DNA of 64,000 nucleotides, taken from Smallanthus sonchifolius (taxonomy: Eukaryota; Streptophyta; Magnoliopsida; Asterales; Asteraceae). The notes under the pieces were generated by a model, which ran no database searches, was not told the origin of the DNA, and saw only the letters and a list, made by a program, of their open reading frames with translations. The number at the start of each line of letters is the position of its first letter. Within the stretch, counting starts at the first letter, position 1. A program made the position numbers and the translations under genes. Positions 11,938 to 24,145 of this stretch are shown piece after piece. The stretch is from positions 11,241,001 to 11,305,000 of the forward strand of contig CM042027.1 of NCBI GenBank assembly GCA_023525975.1, in the 5' to 3' direction.

Positions 11938-13684
11938 ATGGCGGATGAAGTGAAGCTCTACGCCGTCGGAGGAAGTCCATTCGTTTTCCGAGTAGAACTT
12001 GCTTTGAATCTCAAGGGAATCAACTACAAAATCGTTGAAGAAGACCTGAAAAACAAGAGTTCCGACCTTCTCAATTACAATCCTGTTCGGAAGGAAGTGC
12101 CGGTGCTTGTACACAACGGAAATCCGATCTCGGAGTCTCTTGTAATCGTTGAGTACATCGATGATGTCTGGAAGGGGTTTCCGATTTTGCCTCAGGATCC
12201 TTACGAAAAGTCCGTTGTTCGATTTTGGGCGAAATTCATAGAGTCTACGGTAATGATTTTGTTGTCTCGTTAATTTTACTTAGTTTTTTGTTAATGATTT
12301 GATTTCATTTGAGCGTATTTAGTTTACAGAAGTTTCATGCTTAGCTAGGTCAAATTGGTATTCGTAGATAATTTGGTTTGATATGATTTTAAGCCTACAC
12401 TTTTATTTATCAAATAGGTTTATGATTTTTTAGATCAAATTCGAGACACGAAGTTAGACAATGTGTAGTGGTTGAGTGAAGGTTAGAGCAATGCCACATA
12501 GACACCGGCTTCCCTCATCCTCAACCTTCACCCGGATATGTGATGGTGACCAGTTTTGTAATAATTATATAATTATTAATAAATTAATGTAATTAATTTG
12601 TATATATTATTTATATTGAAAAATAATGTTATTTAAATCACAAATTAATAATAAAAATACCTAGTTTAATTTAATAAATTGGATTACAAATACATTGTAA
12701 AAATACAACAAATAAATCTAACGATAATTACGATTACTCCATAGATGCTCCATCAGATTAGTTCTAAGGTTTGTATGAGTTTCCGAACGACAGATTATCC
12801 AACGGTTTGCCAGTCTCTGTTCGTTTGAACTCTAACACTACATCATTTTTAAACACCGCTTTTTTATTTAAAACAATAATTACAAAAGGGTATGTGAGAG
12901 AGGGGGCCCACCATTTGGTGTACGCAGGCCAAACGCGAGAACAAACGCATTCTCCAATGCACTCATCCGCCCACATCATCATCCGCCTCCATCCGTTGCT
13001 ATGCGATGGAGGTGCTCTTACAAGAGATGTTAAGAGTTCATAATAAATGTCTCGCGTCAAATACTACCAGCACGTGTTTGACGCATTGACTCTAGATGAG
13101 AGGAGCACTTACAACTAAGTGTGTTTGAGTGGGACCAATTCATCAGGTCTGCACTCGGGCTTCCAAAAACAAATCAGTAAGCTCATAGTGCGTAAAACAG
13201 ACGACATTGGTAGGTATATGGGCAAATGTTGCAATGATCCATGCTAGCTCATTTTGTTTGTGCTTGAAAGTCTGCTAGAAAAAACCCGATGTGCCCGGGA
13301 CTGATTTCTATTATACGTCTTCTTCAGTGTATCCCTGCAATATTCAAGGTTTTTGGCAGCAATGGAGCGGAGCAGGTTATCGCAGAGGCTTGTGAGCAAC
13401 TGCAAATAATAGAGGATGAACTCAGGGTCAAAGGTAAGAAGTTCTTTGGGGGTGACAACATTAACTTGATTGATATTGCTGCTAGTTTCATAGCATATTG
13501 GCTTGGAATGCTTGAAGAAGGTACTGAAATAAAGTTTGTCACCAAAGACAAGTTTCCAAAAATAACTGAATGGGCTGATAACTTTATTAAAGTTGAAGTT
13601 GTGAAGAAACTCTTGCCTCCAAGAATAATACCTCCAAAGGCACAACTGCTTGCGGTTTTCAAGCAGCGGTTTGGTAATTCTTAA
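11938..13684 (+). CDS. Glutathione S-transferase, tau class (intact, two exons)
   Basis: Exons 11938-12249 and 13328-13684 join at GT-AG borders in phase 0 and encode 222 residues, the usual tau-GST length. The N-terminal thioredoxin-like domain carries the catalytic Ser13 in GGSPFVFRV. It also has the cis-Pro loop VPVLVH (54-59) and the glutathione-binding pair Glu66-Ser67 in ISESLVIVEYID. The helical C-terminal domain, which binds the second substrate, includes KKFFGGDNINLIDIAAS and KFPKITEWADNF. The single intron after about residue 104 matches the conserved plant position. Tau GSTs are mostly cytosolic dimers that conjugate glutathione to xenobiotics and lipid peroxides. A TATA-like TTTATAATA lies about 70 bp upstream of the ATG. 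It is the only intact member of a three-copy cluster with 21349-29893 and 31154-31371. Confidence 0.9.
12485..13020. mobile_element. Possible MITE in the GST intron
   Basis: TAGAGCAATGCCA at the left and the inverse TGGAGGTGCTCTTA at the right resemble imperfect terminal inverted repeats. A clear target-site duplication is not visible. It fills half of the 1.08-kb intron. Confidence 0.3.
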
Positions 13685-14477
13685 TCGTACGTGTCAGTTT
13701 GCTGCGTGCTAATGAAGTTGAAGTTTTTGTGTATAACATCCATCAATGTTGCAGTAATCAGCTTTTTTGTTCATGTATGTTATCTCTCTCGTGCACACGC
13801 GCATACAAAACCATGGTCTCGGAGATGATACCTATAAAATAATTTTTTGAAGTATCGCCTTTGGTTAGTGATTACTCATCCATGTCATGTGTTACCAACA
13901 TGACACGAGTTTAAACATTTACCACTATACATAACTTCTATATATTTTTAAAAAGAAATTAAATATGGTGTTGTTACACGTCTAACTTATATAGAAATTA
14001 CATAAAAATTACATAACTTGCTATTTGTTTCCTCAAACCTGCCTATTTTATTTCCTATATTTGATCTAGTTTAACCTTTTGATCTAGTTGCGACCAACCA
14101 GGTTTCGCAACCAACTTGTTTACAAATCTAAAATCTTTATATAAATATATTTTTGATAAATAAATTCTATAAATATTATGCAGATGCTTTGTATTTTGAA
14201 AATATAATTTAAAAGATAACAAGAATTTTAGGATTTTAAAGTTGTTTTTTAGTATATCCTTGATGCTTCTTTTTAAATTATACGATTAATTGTATCAACG
14301 TATCACAAGGTTTGAATGAAGTGTTTTATTTCTGTTGAAAAGAAGGATGATTACAATAAAGTGGTAGGTAAACGGGCAACAAGTTGCGTTGCAACCCCCA
14401 AAAAATTCTCTTTTTTTCCTTCTGAAACTTTTCAAGTTCACCTTTAATGTATGCGATTGGTTATCTTTATAATTTGT
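13685..14477. other. No gene recognised (3' flank of GST)
   Basis: AT-rich DNA downstream of the GST stop codon. I see no coding signal or recognisable repeat. Confidence 0.5.
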
Positions 14478-14810
14478 TTTTTTTTGAACGGCGAATATTG
14501 AATGTTGTGACGTCGCACCCCCCGTCACATGGGAGAGACTTGTCCAACTCCGGCCAATATGTTGTCTTAACCGGGCTCACTTGGCGTCAGAGTTAGAGAG
14601 CATTCAAGGAAAAATCCCACCCAACACGGCCCCTTCCGGGCTTGAGGGAGAGCCGAGGCTCGAACCCTGGATCGGCGTGGGTAAAACCCAGGTGCATCAG
14701 CCTAAGAGTTAGGCCGCATTTGCATGCATCAGAAACTAATGGGGAGAGCAGAAATTGAACCTGGGTCATAAGAAACACCAGGTCTCTCCGTTACCACTTC
14801 ACCACCAGTT
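14478..14810 (-). mobile_element. tRNA-derived SINE, minus strand
   Basis: On the minus strand an A-box-like region (GGCCTAACTCTTAGGC) and a B-box GGTTCGAGCCT are followed by a GC-rich body. The end is CGCCGTTC plus a run of A, the same 3' end as the SINE at 20650-20905. A second tRNA-like arm near 14760-14800 suggests a dimer or a second fragment. Confidence 0.6.
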
Positions 14811-14892
14811 CATTGGTTCTTTATAATATTTAATCATAAATCCCTTTATTTTTGTATTGTAGGTTTAATTAAACTAAAATGTATCAAACGTG

Positions 14893-15008
14893 CCATTAGG
14901 GTTGGTGACTTAGTGGTAGAGGTAAAACCTTTTGAAAGACCAAGGTTTGAGAAGATCATTGGTTCAAGTCCCATTCCGACAAGAATAAAGAAAATTGCTT
15001 TAAAAAAG
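14893..15008 (+). mobile_element. tRNA-derived SINE or fragment, plus strand
   Basis: An A-box-like GGTGACTTAGTGGTAGAGG lies about 50 bp before the B-box GGTTCAAGTCCC, and the sequence ends in an A-rich tail. The anticodon arm is not tRNA-like enough for a true tRNA gene. Confidence 0.5.
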
Positions 15009-16011
15009 TAGCATAATTGTTATTTTGTGAAAACCAATGTGTTGAAAATAATATCTCGACAATTTTCTAATCCATATTTTTTGTTTGCGTGTTTGTTTCA
15101 TGAAATGGATTGGGCTATTTGGACCTGTCGGATGGAGTCTGGATTGGGCTTAACTAAGATATGGGCTTGTGGTCTTTCCAGATGGGCTTACCCGCTAGAG
15201 CTTGGCGTTATTATCAGATCACCATATTCATTTAGGTTTTGAAACCCTTTTGCCATATATTCATTCATATGGAGTATAGAGCACCTCTCGAGGTCTTCGT
15301 CATCTTTGTGTTCTCTATCTGGTCATCAAGGCAGCAAGGCGCCATAGTCTTCGTGTTCTATCCAGTCAAGGCTATCACCTCTCTAGTTCTTTCTGAAAGC
15401 TTCATCTTGTTCCTATTAGGTTTTCATTATTTGTAATGATGAAATCTGATCTTTGTTGAGTTTGAATTCTGCAATATAGTTCTTCTTTTAGATGTGCAGT
15501 TTCTGTATTTTTGTTGATATTCAGATCAGACATATTTCTGTTTTTGGGTGTAAAACATTTGGTTTGGGAATAAGAGTTTGATTTCATATTTCTGACACAA
15601 TGACATATCACCTGTTTATTTTTTTTTAGCACATCCAATATATTAAATCGGAAAAAAAAAAGTTTGAGTGACTTGTAAGTTTTAAATAGTTTTTTATATC
15701 AAAAATGAACTTTAAAGTTCACAAATAATTTCTTTAAATGTTTGTTGTAATTAACTCTTATTTATATAATTATCAATTTTCTTAAAAGAAAAAAATAAGG
15801 TAAGTGTCCATTACAAAGATGATTAAGAAGATAGTTAAGTTAGAAGATCGGACCGCCAATCATTTTGAACTTTTTGATCAAATACTTTTAACTTGCACCA
15901 AATGCCCCTTATCCTCCAAGATTATTGTTACAAGTTCCTATTTTCTTGTGAATTGTACCTGATCCAATCTTAACTTGTAGAAGTCCTCTCTTTTTTTATG
16001 CGTATAAAGGT
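15009..16011. other. No gene recognised
   Basis: Short ORFs at 15027-15436 show no known domain. The rest is AT-rich. Confidence 0.4.
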
Positions 16012-16272
16012 GTAACGTCGCAAATTCTTGCATTTATGTTAAATTTTAAAGTCAAGGGTTAAAGATGTAAAGGAGGAAAACTATGGGGGTTCTAGGGTTG
16101 AATTTAATTATATATAACTAACCCTAAGGAGGTGGTCGACATTAAACACCCCCCCCCTAAAAAAAATCTTAGGTTGTAAACTGTAACGTCCCAAATTTTA
16201 ATGATCGATCTTAGGTCGGTTATCATCAGTTGAAGGTGAAAAAGCAAGACATCATGAATAGTGTGTTCCAAA

Positions 16273-19240
16273 CACGTTATGGACATATATGGATTCTTAG
16301 TTATGATAGATAAGAATTTTGGATGAAACTCACAAGTCTCGTCACTCTATTCATTCGGGTGCCACAAAAGTGTATCAAGATCTGAGGAAAGAATACCGGT
16401 GGCCCAGGATGATGTAACATCCCGGTTATTCGTTTAGAAAACGGGTTTGTAATTACTATAAATAACGGTTCGTGAGGAGAGGAGACTTGACGGAGTTAGT
16501 GCGTGGTTGTTTTTATAAATAATTAGTGTGGGGTTAATTATATAGTTATCAAGACTTGCGGTTTCATTTTTATAAAATGGATTGAGGCGGGCCAAGCCCG
16601 AGTGGGAGCCGTTGGGACGCAAGGGCCGAAGCCCGGTCAGAGGAGCCACACCCTAAAGGGTGTTACGGCAATGGGAGACCCCATTTGGGTGTGTTGCGGC
16701 TGCCGATACTAAGGGAGAAGGAAGAGAAGGCCAACCGTGGTAGCTCGTGACGAATCCAAGGTAATATCGCGATCTCTAATCCCCCGTTGCGTGATATGAT
16801 CGTCGGATCATCGTTTTAACAGGTTTTATGGTTCTAGAGTGATTCTCGTAAGGAGGAGTGTTAGATCGGGTATTCGGCTCACACGAATCACCCAGATTTC
16901 AAGGTATAATCATCTATTCCCTCCTTACATTCATTTTAGTTTGATTCTAGTTGCGTGGTGATCGGGTTTTGCTTGACCGAGAACTAAGAGTGTGCATGGG
17001 GGAGTCGCGTAGCCGAGAGGAAGGGGCGAGGAGCATGCTACCACTCGGTGGTGGCGCAGTAAGGGCACGACAGCAGCAGGAGGGGGGTCCGGGAAGCGCG
17101 CAAGGCGGCCGGCTATGCGCTGGACGGACCCGACAGTTCCCCGAAGGGGCTGTCCACGGCGGTGCAAGCACGGAGAGGCGAAGGCAGCTCGTCGCTAGGG
17201 CGGTCCATGACGGGACAGGAGCGGGGAGGTGGTGACAACCCGTCGCTAGGGTGATTCACGGCTGGGACAAGTCGTCGGCGTCGGAAATGGTTGTGGGTGA
17301 CCGAATTCATGGCCCCGATGTTCCGGCAGTAGTGGTACGGTGACGGTGGAGGTCGACGGAAGCCGAAGGTGGCAATGCGAAGCCGATTTGGGAGCGTTGA
17401 AGTGTGTACGCGTGCATGCAAGCCATGCATGGCGACGTTCATGCGCGGGTGTTAAACACCGGGTCGGGTCGAGTGAGTGAGTGAGTGAGTGAGAGGACGA
17501 ACTTCGAGTCGTGTATTGACTCGTGTATTGTGTAATTGTTAGGTACGAGGTTGAAGGACAAGCACGAGAAGTTAGCAAGTTCTAGTGATCGAGTTGCGTC
17601 TAGCAAAGGTGAGTTTCTATCGCCCACTTTTAATGATTTAATGTTTTTGGCTCGAATACATGCGTAGGTTGTTGGCGTTAATCGTAATATAGGTAATATT
17701 CTAATTTTTGTTGCGTATGCATGGGAACGTGTCACGTACTTATTCGGTGTGACGGGTGATTGAGTGCAAGCTTGATATCGGGTTGACTTTAGTCAACGGG
17801 TTAATGTGTCTGGCTAGGTCAGACGGGTGATTGGGTTTGCCGGTATCCTCGGATTAGGCAGGCGGGAACAAATTGTGCGTCGTTGATATTAAACAATCAT
17901 TTTGTTATAACCCATTTTATGAGTTAATATTATTTGAGACTTAAACCATTTTATGACGGTTTTGAGGAGCTAATATCCTGAATAAATTACTGTAGAAGTC
18001 ACTCGGCGTAGCTGACGTTTTAGCAAGTATTTCAGGTAAAGAGAAAGCGTGAGCTGGTGGCTTCTGGATAGCGTTTGGTTACCGTGATTGCTGTGATGAC
18101 ATTTATTTCTGTTATGATGATTGAGCTATTTAGATATTAGTACTTGATTGACTAGGGTTGAGATTTGGGTCATTGACCATATATTGACTGTTTGTTTTTC
18201 CGCTGCATTTATTGAGACAGTTTGATGTCATTTACTATTGTGCTTACGTGTATGCCAACGTGTCGGGTTCCCAGGTTTGAGGCCTTACAGATGAAACATG
18301 AAGTCGTCTTGTATGTGAACAAGTGCCTAACATGTCTATCAAAAACCCTATGGTAAGATCCAACCGTTGGATATACCAGAATGGAAGTGGAACACAACAC
18401 CATGGATTTTATAACCAAGCTATCCAAGACAGCTAAGGATTATGACAATCTGGGTGATAGTAGACCGTTTAACGAAGATCGAACACTTTTTGCCCATTCG
18501 TGAGACTTATACATAAAGGGTTTGCATAATTGTTCGTCAAAGAGATTGTGTCACAACATGGTGGGTGTCAATCGTTTTAGGCAGAGATACATGGTTTACA
18601 TTAAAGTTCTGGAAGAGACTTTATAAGGCAATAGGAACAAGATTGCATATTAGCATGGCGTATCATTCTTGGACAAAAGGTCAATCTGAAAGAACCATCT
18701 AAACCCTTAAGTTTATGTTTCGTGCATGCATTATTGATTTTGGAGGAAGTTGGGATAATCACCTACCTTTGTCATAGTTCTCTTACAACAATAGTTATCA
18801 TGCAAGTATTGGTTTGTCTTTATACAAATGTTGTATAGGAGAAGGTGTAGAACTATAGTATGTTGGGATGAGATTGGGTAGAAAGAATGTGGAAGCTTAG
18901 AGGTTGTTGAAGCCATAACTGAAAAGCTTGACAAGATCAAAGCACACATGAAGGTAGCTCAAGACAAACATAAGTCGTACGCAGACAAGAGATACGGACC
19001 AAAACAATTCAATATCATGGATAACGTGATGTTAAAAGTATCCTCGTGGAAGGGTCTAATCTGGTTTCGCAAGAGAGGCAAGTTAAGTCCAAGGTTCATT
19101 GGACCGTTTCATAAATTGGCACGTGTCGGAGCTGTAGCATACAGACTTGAATTGCCAGAGAAATTAAGTGGAATTCATTAGAGAAGTGTATGGCTGACGA
19201 AAATGCACACGTACCACTTAACGACATAGAAGTCGATATA
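16273..19240 (+). pseudogene. Gypsy integrase remnant, frameshifted and split
   Basis: Before the nested LTR, the sequence around HSIHSGATKVYQDLRKEYRW matches the integrase zinc-binding region (HX3H). It continues at 18295 with KHEVVLYVNKCLTCL, which supplies the CxxC half. Next comes a stop-ridden core with an EHNTMDFITKL-like block where the first catalytic Asp lies in this family. An open stretch at 18948-19181 carries the C-terminal GPF(Y/H) region (KLSPRFIGPFHKLARVGAVA). It is clearly non-functional. No chromodomain is seen. Confidence 0.75.
16413..18289. mobile_element. Solo LTR with perfect 5-bp target-site duplication
   Basis: It runs from TGTAACATCCCGG to GGCCTTACA and is flanked on both sides by GATGA (16408-16412 and 18290-18294). 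Removing it and one GATGA rejoins the integrase zinc-binding motif in frame. The GC-rich middle (16950-17460) holds several long overlapping ORFs that are compositional. A (GAGT)n tract lies at 17470-17492. Confidence 0.85.
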
Positions 19241-19684
19241 TGACAAGTTCAGTTACATCAAAAAGCCCGTGACAATACTTGACAGGAAGGAGAAGCAACT
19301 GAGGAACAAAGTTATCAAACGAATAAAAGTTCAATAAGAGCATATAAAAGGATCCTAAGATACATGGGAACCAGAAGTACTGCTCGCAATTATTTGCTAT
19401 GAAACATGTTTGGAGGACGAAACCTAATATAAGGAGCGTAGATTTGTAACGTCCCAAATTTCTTGCATTTATGTTAGATTTTAAAGTCAGGGGTTATAGA
19501 TGTAAATGAGGAAACTATGGGGGGTTCAATGCTTGAATTTCATTAAATCTAATTAACCCTAAGGAGGGTGGTCAACATCAGCGCCCCCACCCCTAGTACT
19601 GGTTGAGACACGGTTTGATTATCTAAACCACACCCGTAAACATTTTCCTTTTTCTTTCTGTCTTTATGCAATAGAATGATCTAA

Positions 19685-20340
19685 TAATACACCGACCTTT
19701 TAGTTTTTATATTTTTAATTCTTTAGGTAATAAAATTATTAAAAATAAAAATAGTAAATATTGTACTATGGAATCACAAAATATTTTTAACAAACTAACA
19801 TGTTTACCGACGCTTGACGAATAATAAATAATTAAGTTGTTCACAAAAGAATCTTACAAAATTACGAGGATTAATTGGTCACTATCTAGTAATACACCGA
19901 CCTTTTAGTTTTTATATTTTTAATTCTTGGATTATAAAATTATTAGAAAATAAAAATAGTAAATATTGTACTATGGAATCACAAAATATTTTTAACAAAC
20001 TAACATGTTTACCGACACTTGACGAATAATAAATAATTAAGTTGTTCACAAAAGAATCTTAGGGTGAAGGGGGCATCCGAGGGTAACCCCAATCGGGTTC
20101 ACGGGTAAGGAGGGCAAGGCACCCCCAATGAATCGGGTAGGGAAGAGGATAGTCTCTTTTGAGTATATGTACCCGTATGTTTGGATAGTGAAAAGGGTTT
20201 AAAAAATGAACTTTTTTTAGCATTACAGTTGTGCCCTCAACAGTTCTCATTAGCTATTTTTATTAAGGTAGTTTTGGGTGAGTGTTGTTGTGCCCCTGAC
20301 CCACCCTTACAAAATTACGAGGTTTAGTTAGTCACTATAC
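19685..20340. repeat. 205-bp tandem duplication, second copy interrupted
   Basis: The unit beginning TAATACACCGACC starts at 19685 and again at 19890. The copies are nearly identical. The second is split at AAGAATCTTA by a 245-bp MITE and continues at 20307. The first copy therefore preserves the empty insertion site. Confidence 0.85.
20062..20306. mobile_element. Tourist-like (PIF/Harbinger) MITE
   Basis: The ends GGGTGAAGGGGGCA and TGCCCCTGACCCACCC are imperfect inverted repeats. TTA flanks both sides (20059-20061 and 20307-20309), the 3-bp target typical of PIF/Harbinger. The uninterrupted copy upstream carries a single TTA. Confidence 0.8.
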
Positions 20341-20587
20341 TTTTTTTTCTTTTTTCATAACCCTTCATAATCAACCTGGCGGCTGGTAACAACCACGTGT
20401 TTTAAATTTTAATATGTAAATAACCTTTATGTCTTCTTTTTAATTTACTTTAATAATTATGATTCGTTTTCATATGTTTTTTTAGCTAATTTGTTTTTTT
20501 CTTTTAGTTAGCAATAACCATGTTCTTTGATTTGTGGATAAGCATGATCATTTGTCTTCGTTTAAGTTACTTATTTAGATTCTAATG

Positions 20588-20905
20588 TGGTGTAGTGGTA
20601 GGAAGCCTGGATTCTCTAAAAAAAGACCCAGGTTCTATCCCCACTAGCATAACTATTGAAAGGGGCATGGTGGCTCAATAAATGAAGACCTGGATCTTTG
20701 TGATCTCCGGTTCGATCCTGAGGGCGTCCGGGTTTTACCACCAGTAGGCTTTCGGACGGGTGGGTTTTTTCCGGAACTGTAGATAACTTGGGGCGCTTAA
20801 GGGCTCCGTACGGCTGGGTTGGGCCAGCTGGCGGTGGCTTTTTGCCAATGAGTCATCCCGTACGGAGTACCTAGGCAATTCTATGCTTGTTAGCCGTTAA
20901 AAAAA
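20588..20905 (+). mobile_element. One or two tRNA-derived SINEs
   Basis: A first A-box/B-box pair (TGGTGTAGTGG and GGTTCTATCCCC) lies at 20588-20645. A second begins near 20660 with B-box GGTTCGATCCT. It is followed by a GC-rich body and ends in TAGCCGTT plus a run of A at about 20905. The shared 3' end with 14478-14810 supports one SINE family. Confidence 0.6.
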
Positions 20906-22018
20906 AGATTCCTTTTATTAATATCTTTCAAATTAATTTGTTATATTTTCGTATATGACGTCAAACTATATTTTCGGGAATTTACCAACAGAAGACACTT
21001 GTCGATAAAAGGTCTCATGCTAATTAACCAATGAGATCGAATAAAACGTATCTTGCACACCGCATGAGTGGATAAAAAAATTGAGTGTTTAATCAAACAT
21101 TAAAAATTATGTCTATGAAGTCATTAAATAAGTTGACCGAAATGCAAGCTAGATACCAATTTTACCACAATATAAATTTATTTAAATTTAAAAGGTAATG
21201 AAACAAAACTATTAAAAGTTTAAAACTAAAAAAAATAACAACGTACAACTAATTATCTGCATGTTATACAAGTCTTCATGGCATAACTCCCAATAATTGC
21301 TCCCAGCAGTATTTATATGAACCGTCCATTAATTAAACTGAACAAAAAATGGCGGATGATGAAGTGAAGTTGTATGAAGATGGACGAAGTCCATACGTTT
21401 CCAGAGTGAAAATCGCTTTGAATATGAAAGGAATCAAGTACGAAAGCTTGGTTGAAGATCTAAGCAACAAGAGTGCCGATCTTCTCAACCACAATCCCGT
21501 TTATAAAAAAGGTGCCAGTGCTGGTGCACAACGGCAATCCAATCTCCGAGTCTCTTGTGATCATCGAGTATATCGATGATGTCTTTCCAGGTCTTCCGAT
21601 TTTGCCACGAGATGCGTATGAGAAGGCTGTTGCTCGATTTTGGGCCAAATATATTGCTGAGACGGTAATATATACTGGTTTTATATATGTTAATTATGCA
21701 CATATGATTAGTTTATTAGATTTGGTTTGAGCTTTTTTGAAGAAAGATTGATCATGCCTATTGATCGATCCGTTGATTAATTTTTTTAGCGTTAATAGGA
21801 AAGATTAATACCCATGACCTGGTGGTCTAGTGGTATGGTACTTGTTCCCTTAGTAAAAAAATATTTGATGAGAAGATTATATACAAATTAATATGGATTA
21901 ATAGTCGTACTTACAAAAGAGGATTGAATAAATTAATTATCATAAAACTCTCAAAATATAATGGAGTTAAAATAAATATATTTCTTGTTAATAACCAAAA
22001 ACCAGTTTTGTAATTACT

Positions 22019-22023
22019 TTTTA

Positions 22024-22047
<24 letters not shown>
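22019..22047. repeat. (TTTA)n microsatellite
   Basis: About seven TTTA units lie just before the hAT MITE insertion site. Confidence 0.9.
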
Positions 22048-22054
<7 letters not shown>

Positions 22055-22067
22055 CAACACCTAGACA

Positions 22068-22590
22068 TAGGGGTGTTCAAACGAATCGAATCGGGTTATT
22101 CGGTTTATTCGAATCGAATTATTCGAAATTTTTTTTCTGAATTCGAATTCGATTTGATTCTAATAATAAATCGCTTAAACCGATTCGAATCGAATTCGAA
22201 TCTATTCGAATAAACCGACTTATTGTTTTTATTTTTATTTTTGAAAATAAAAAATAAAAAAGTTACAAATATTTATTCCCAAATATCCAAAATCTGCATA
22301 AAATTTTTATGAATTTGAAGCCCATATCAAACTTAAAAAAAAACCCAAAGCAACCTAAATAAAAGGATATTATATATTTAAAAAATATATATATATATAT
22401 AATATATAAATTCGGTTTATTCGAATCGAATCGAATTGGGGACTTTAGGATTTTAATTTGAATTATTTATTCGAATCGAATAATTATTCGATTCGAATAA
22501 GCCAAAATTCGAAATCGAATTTTTTATTCGAATTCGGTTCGAATCGAATTTCGGTTTATTCGAATGGGATTCGAATAATGAACACCTCTA
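22068..22590. mobile_element. hAT-type MITE with perfect 8-bp target-site duplication
   Basis: The ends TAGGGGTGTTCA and TGAACACCTCTA are inverted repeats. CCTAGACA flanks both sides (22060-22067 and 22591-22598). The 523-bp interior is built from TTCGAA- and CGAATCGAAT-rich sub-repeats and encodes nothing. It sits in the second GST intron. Confidence 0.9.
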
Positions 22591-23545
22591 CCTAGACATT
22601 TAGGATAATTGGGTTTCCCTGAGACAACAACTTAATTGTATTTGTGATTAATTACCATATTATTTAAATAAAAATAGAGTTATACATATGGTAGTTTATC
22701 ATTGAATTTCACTATGAAGTTAAAACAAAGGATAGTTTCCGGTGTTTGTTTACATCTGACCAACTCGCAACCAAGAGAAATTAAAGTTTTGATAAAAAAG
22801 ATGAAATTAATTAAGATTATATATTTAATGAAGAAATTAAAAAACCACTAAATAAAATCTAAGTTTCATTAAATTACAAAAATTAATCACTTAATATAAT
22901 AAAGATTCATATATGTTTTAATTAAATCGTTTAATTTATAAAATTTTAATATTTATAAAAAAAATGTTTCACAAGTTTGAAACATGAAAGTTTTGAGATA
23001 AAAGAAAACTTGACTTTACGAGAAACTTGATTATGTGATTTTTTGTTTTGAAAACGTATTTAAATCCAAAACCAAACATTCCCAAAATTGTCATTATCAA
23101 TATCCTTATTTTCAAGTGTCGGAATTTTTTCTTAATGAAATTCAGCCCCTCAAACTTTATTAAATGTTAAAAGTAATAGGATGTCATTTTTACCCTCTTA
23201 AATTTTTAAAGTTTCAAATTTATCCCTATATAATATATAATTTGTTTTTTTAATTAACATTTTACTTTGTTTGTTTAATTTTTTTTCTTGACGTTATAGT
23301 AAAAATTCTATTAAAAACGAAGTCGTATTCGGAATATAGTATTTTTTATGTAGTGTAGATTATATCGACTGTCGGTAACGTGCTGGTATCGGGAAGAATG
23401 AGACAGACACCGACTGAAAAACATCGTTACCGTTGTATAACTGTGTCTTTTGTTTTTGTTTTGGTCTTCACAACCGAGTCACCGTAACTCCATACGTTTC
23501 TTTCATATATTTAACCACGTTTTTTTAATTCTGCTTAACCACGTT

Positions 23546-23702
23546 AACGTCACCGTCTCAACCGTTTAAGATCTGTCTCCCGCCGCAGAGCGAGGGGCAA
23601 ACTTTATTTAAACACGATTCTTTTTGTGTATAGCCGTTAATGTCACCGTTTTAACCGTTTAAGATTTGTTTCCCGCTGCGAAGCGCGGGGCAACATTTCT
23701 AG
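23546..23702 (+). mobile_element. Helitron 3' terminus present twice in tandem
   Basis: A hairpin CCCGCTGCGAAGCGCGGGG is followed by CAACATTT, CTAG (23699-23702) and a T, a textbook Helitron 3' end. About 90 bp upstream a diverged copy of the same block (CCGTTTAAGAT(C/T)TGT(C/T)TCCCGC...GGGGCAA) occurs without CTAG. The matching 5' TC end upstream could not be placed. Confidence 0.65.
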
Positions 23703-23892
23703 TTGAAATCATTTGCAAATTGAAACCTGAGTGAAATCAAAGTGTATGCACGATTTAATTATTAAGCCTTTAAGTATCACATGCAATTCCTCAATGGCAC
23801 AAAACATTCACATGTGAAACTCCACACTTATAGAAATTTAAGTTGGATGACTAATCGATCAGCTTTAATTAATATTAAGCCTTTAATACAGT

Positions 23893-24110
23893 TTGTCATT
23901 TGGGGCAATGGTAATCCTAAGACTTTCAGATCTTAGGTTCGAATCCTGACCAAAGCAAAAAAAAAGTATGTGGTCATGTCAGAGATTTACCCAGTTGGGG
24001 GGTTTCTCCTGTGGTGAACTGCCCTAGATATTCTAGGTGTTGTCATGGGGAAACTCAATTATCTTATAATATATGGGTGTTCCCGTTCAAAAACAAATTA
24101 AGCCTTTAAT
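23893..24110 (+). mobile_element. tRNA-derived SINE
   Basis: An A-box-like GGGGCAATGGTAATCC and B-box GGTTCGAATCC are followed by a body resembling the SINE at 62045 (short GGGGTTT.TCC blocks). It ends near CCCGTTCAAAAAC. Confidence 0.6.
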
Positions 24111-24145
24111 ATTTTTTATTAATTATTGATATATATATATATATA

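Larger units (their letters stand above)
16012..19605 (+). mobile_element. Decayed Ty3/Gypsy element with a nested solo LTR
   Basis: Matching LTR beginnings (TGTAACGTC(G/C)CAAATT...) lie at 16012 and 19447 and run about 160 bp in parallel. A third copy of the start lies near 16192. Between them is a heavily mutated integrase region. The purine-rich GGAGGACG and AGGAGCG just before 19447 are consistent with a polypurine tract. Gag, protease, reverse transcriptase and RNase H are absent, so most of the interior is deleted. Confidence 0.65.

Noticed and set aside
13244..13662. Minus-strand ORFs of 112-133 codons
   Set aside because: They are antisense shadows of the intact GST second exon.
16931..17578. 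Several long overlapping ORFs on both strands
   Set aside because: They lie in the GC-rich middle of a solo LTR, where stops are rare by composition; no domain is visible in any of them.
14478..24110. A-box and B-box pairs as tRNA genes (14.5-15.0, 20.6-20.7 and 23.9 kb)
   Set aside because: No cloverleaf with proper acceptor and anticodon stems can be formed, and each is followed by a SINE body with an A-rich tail.
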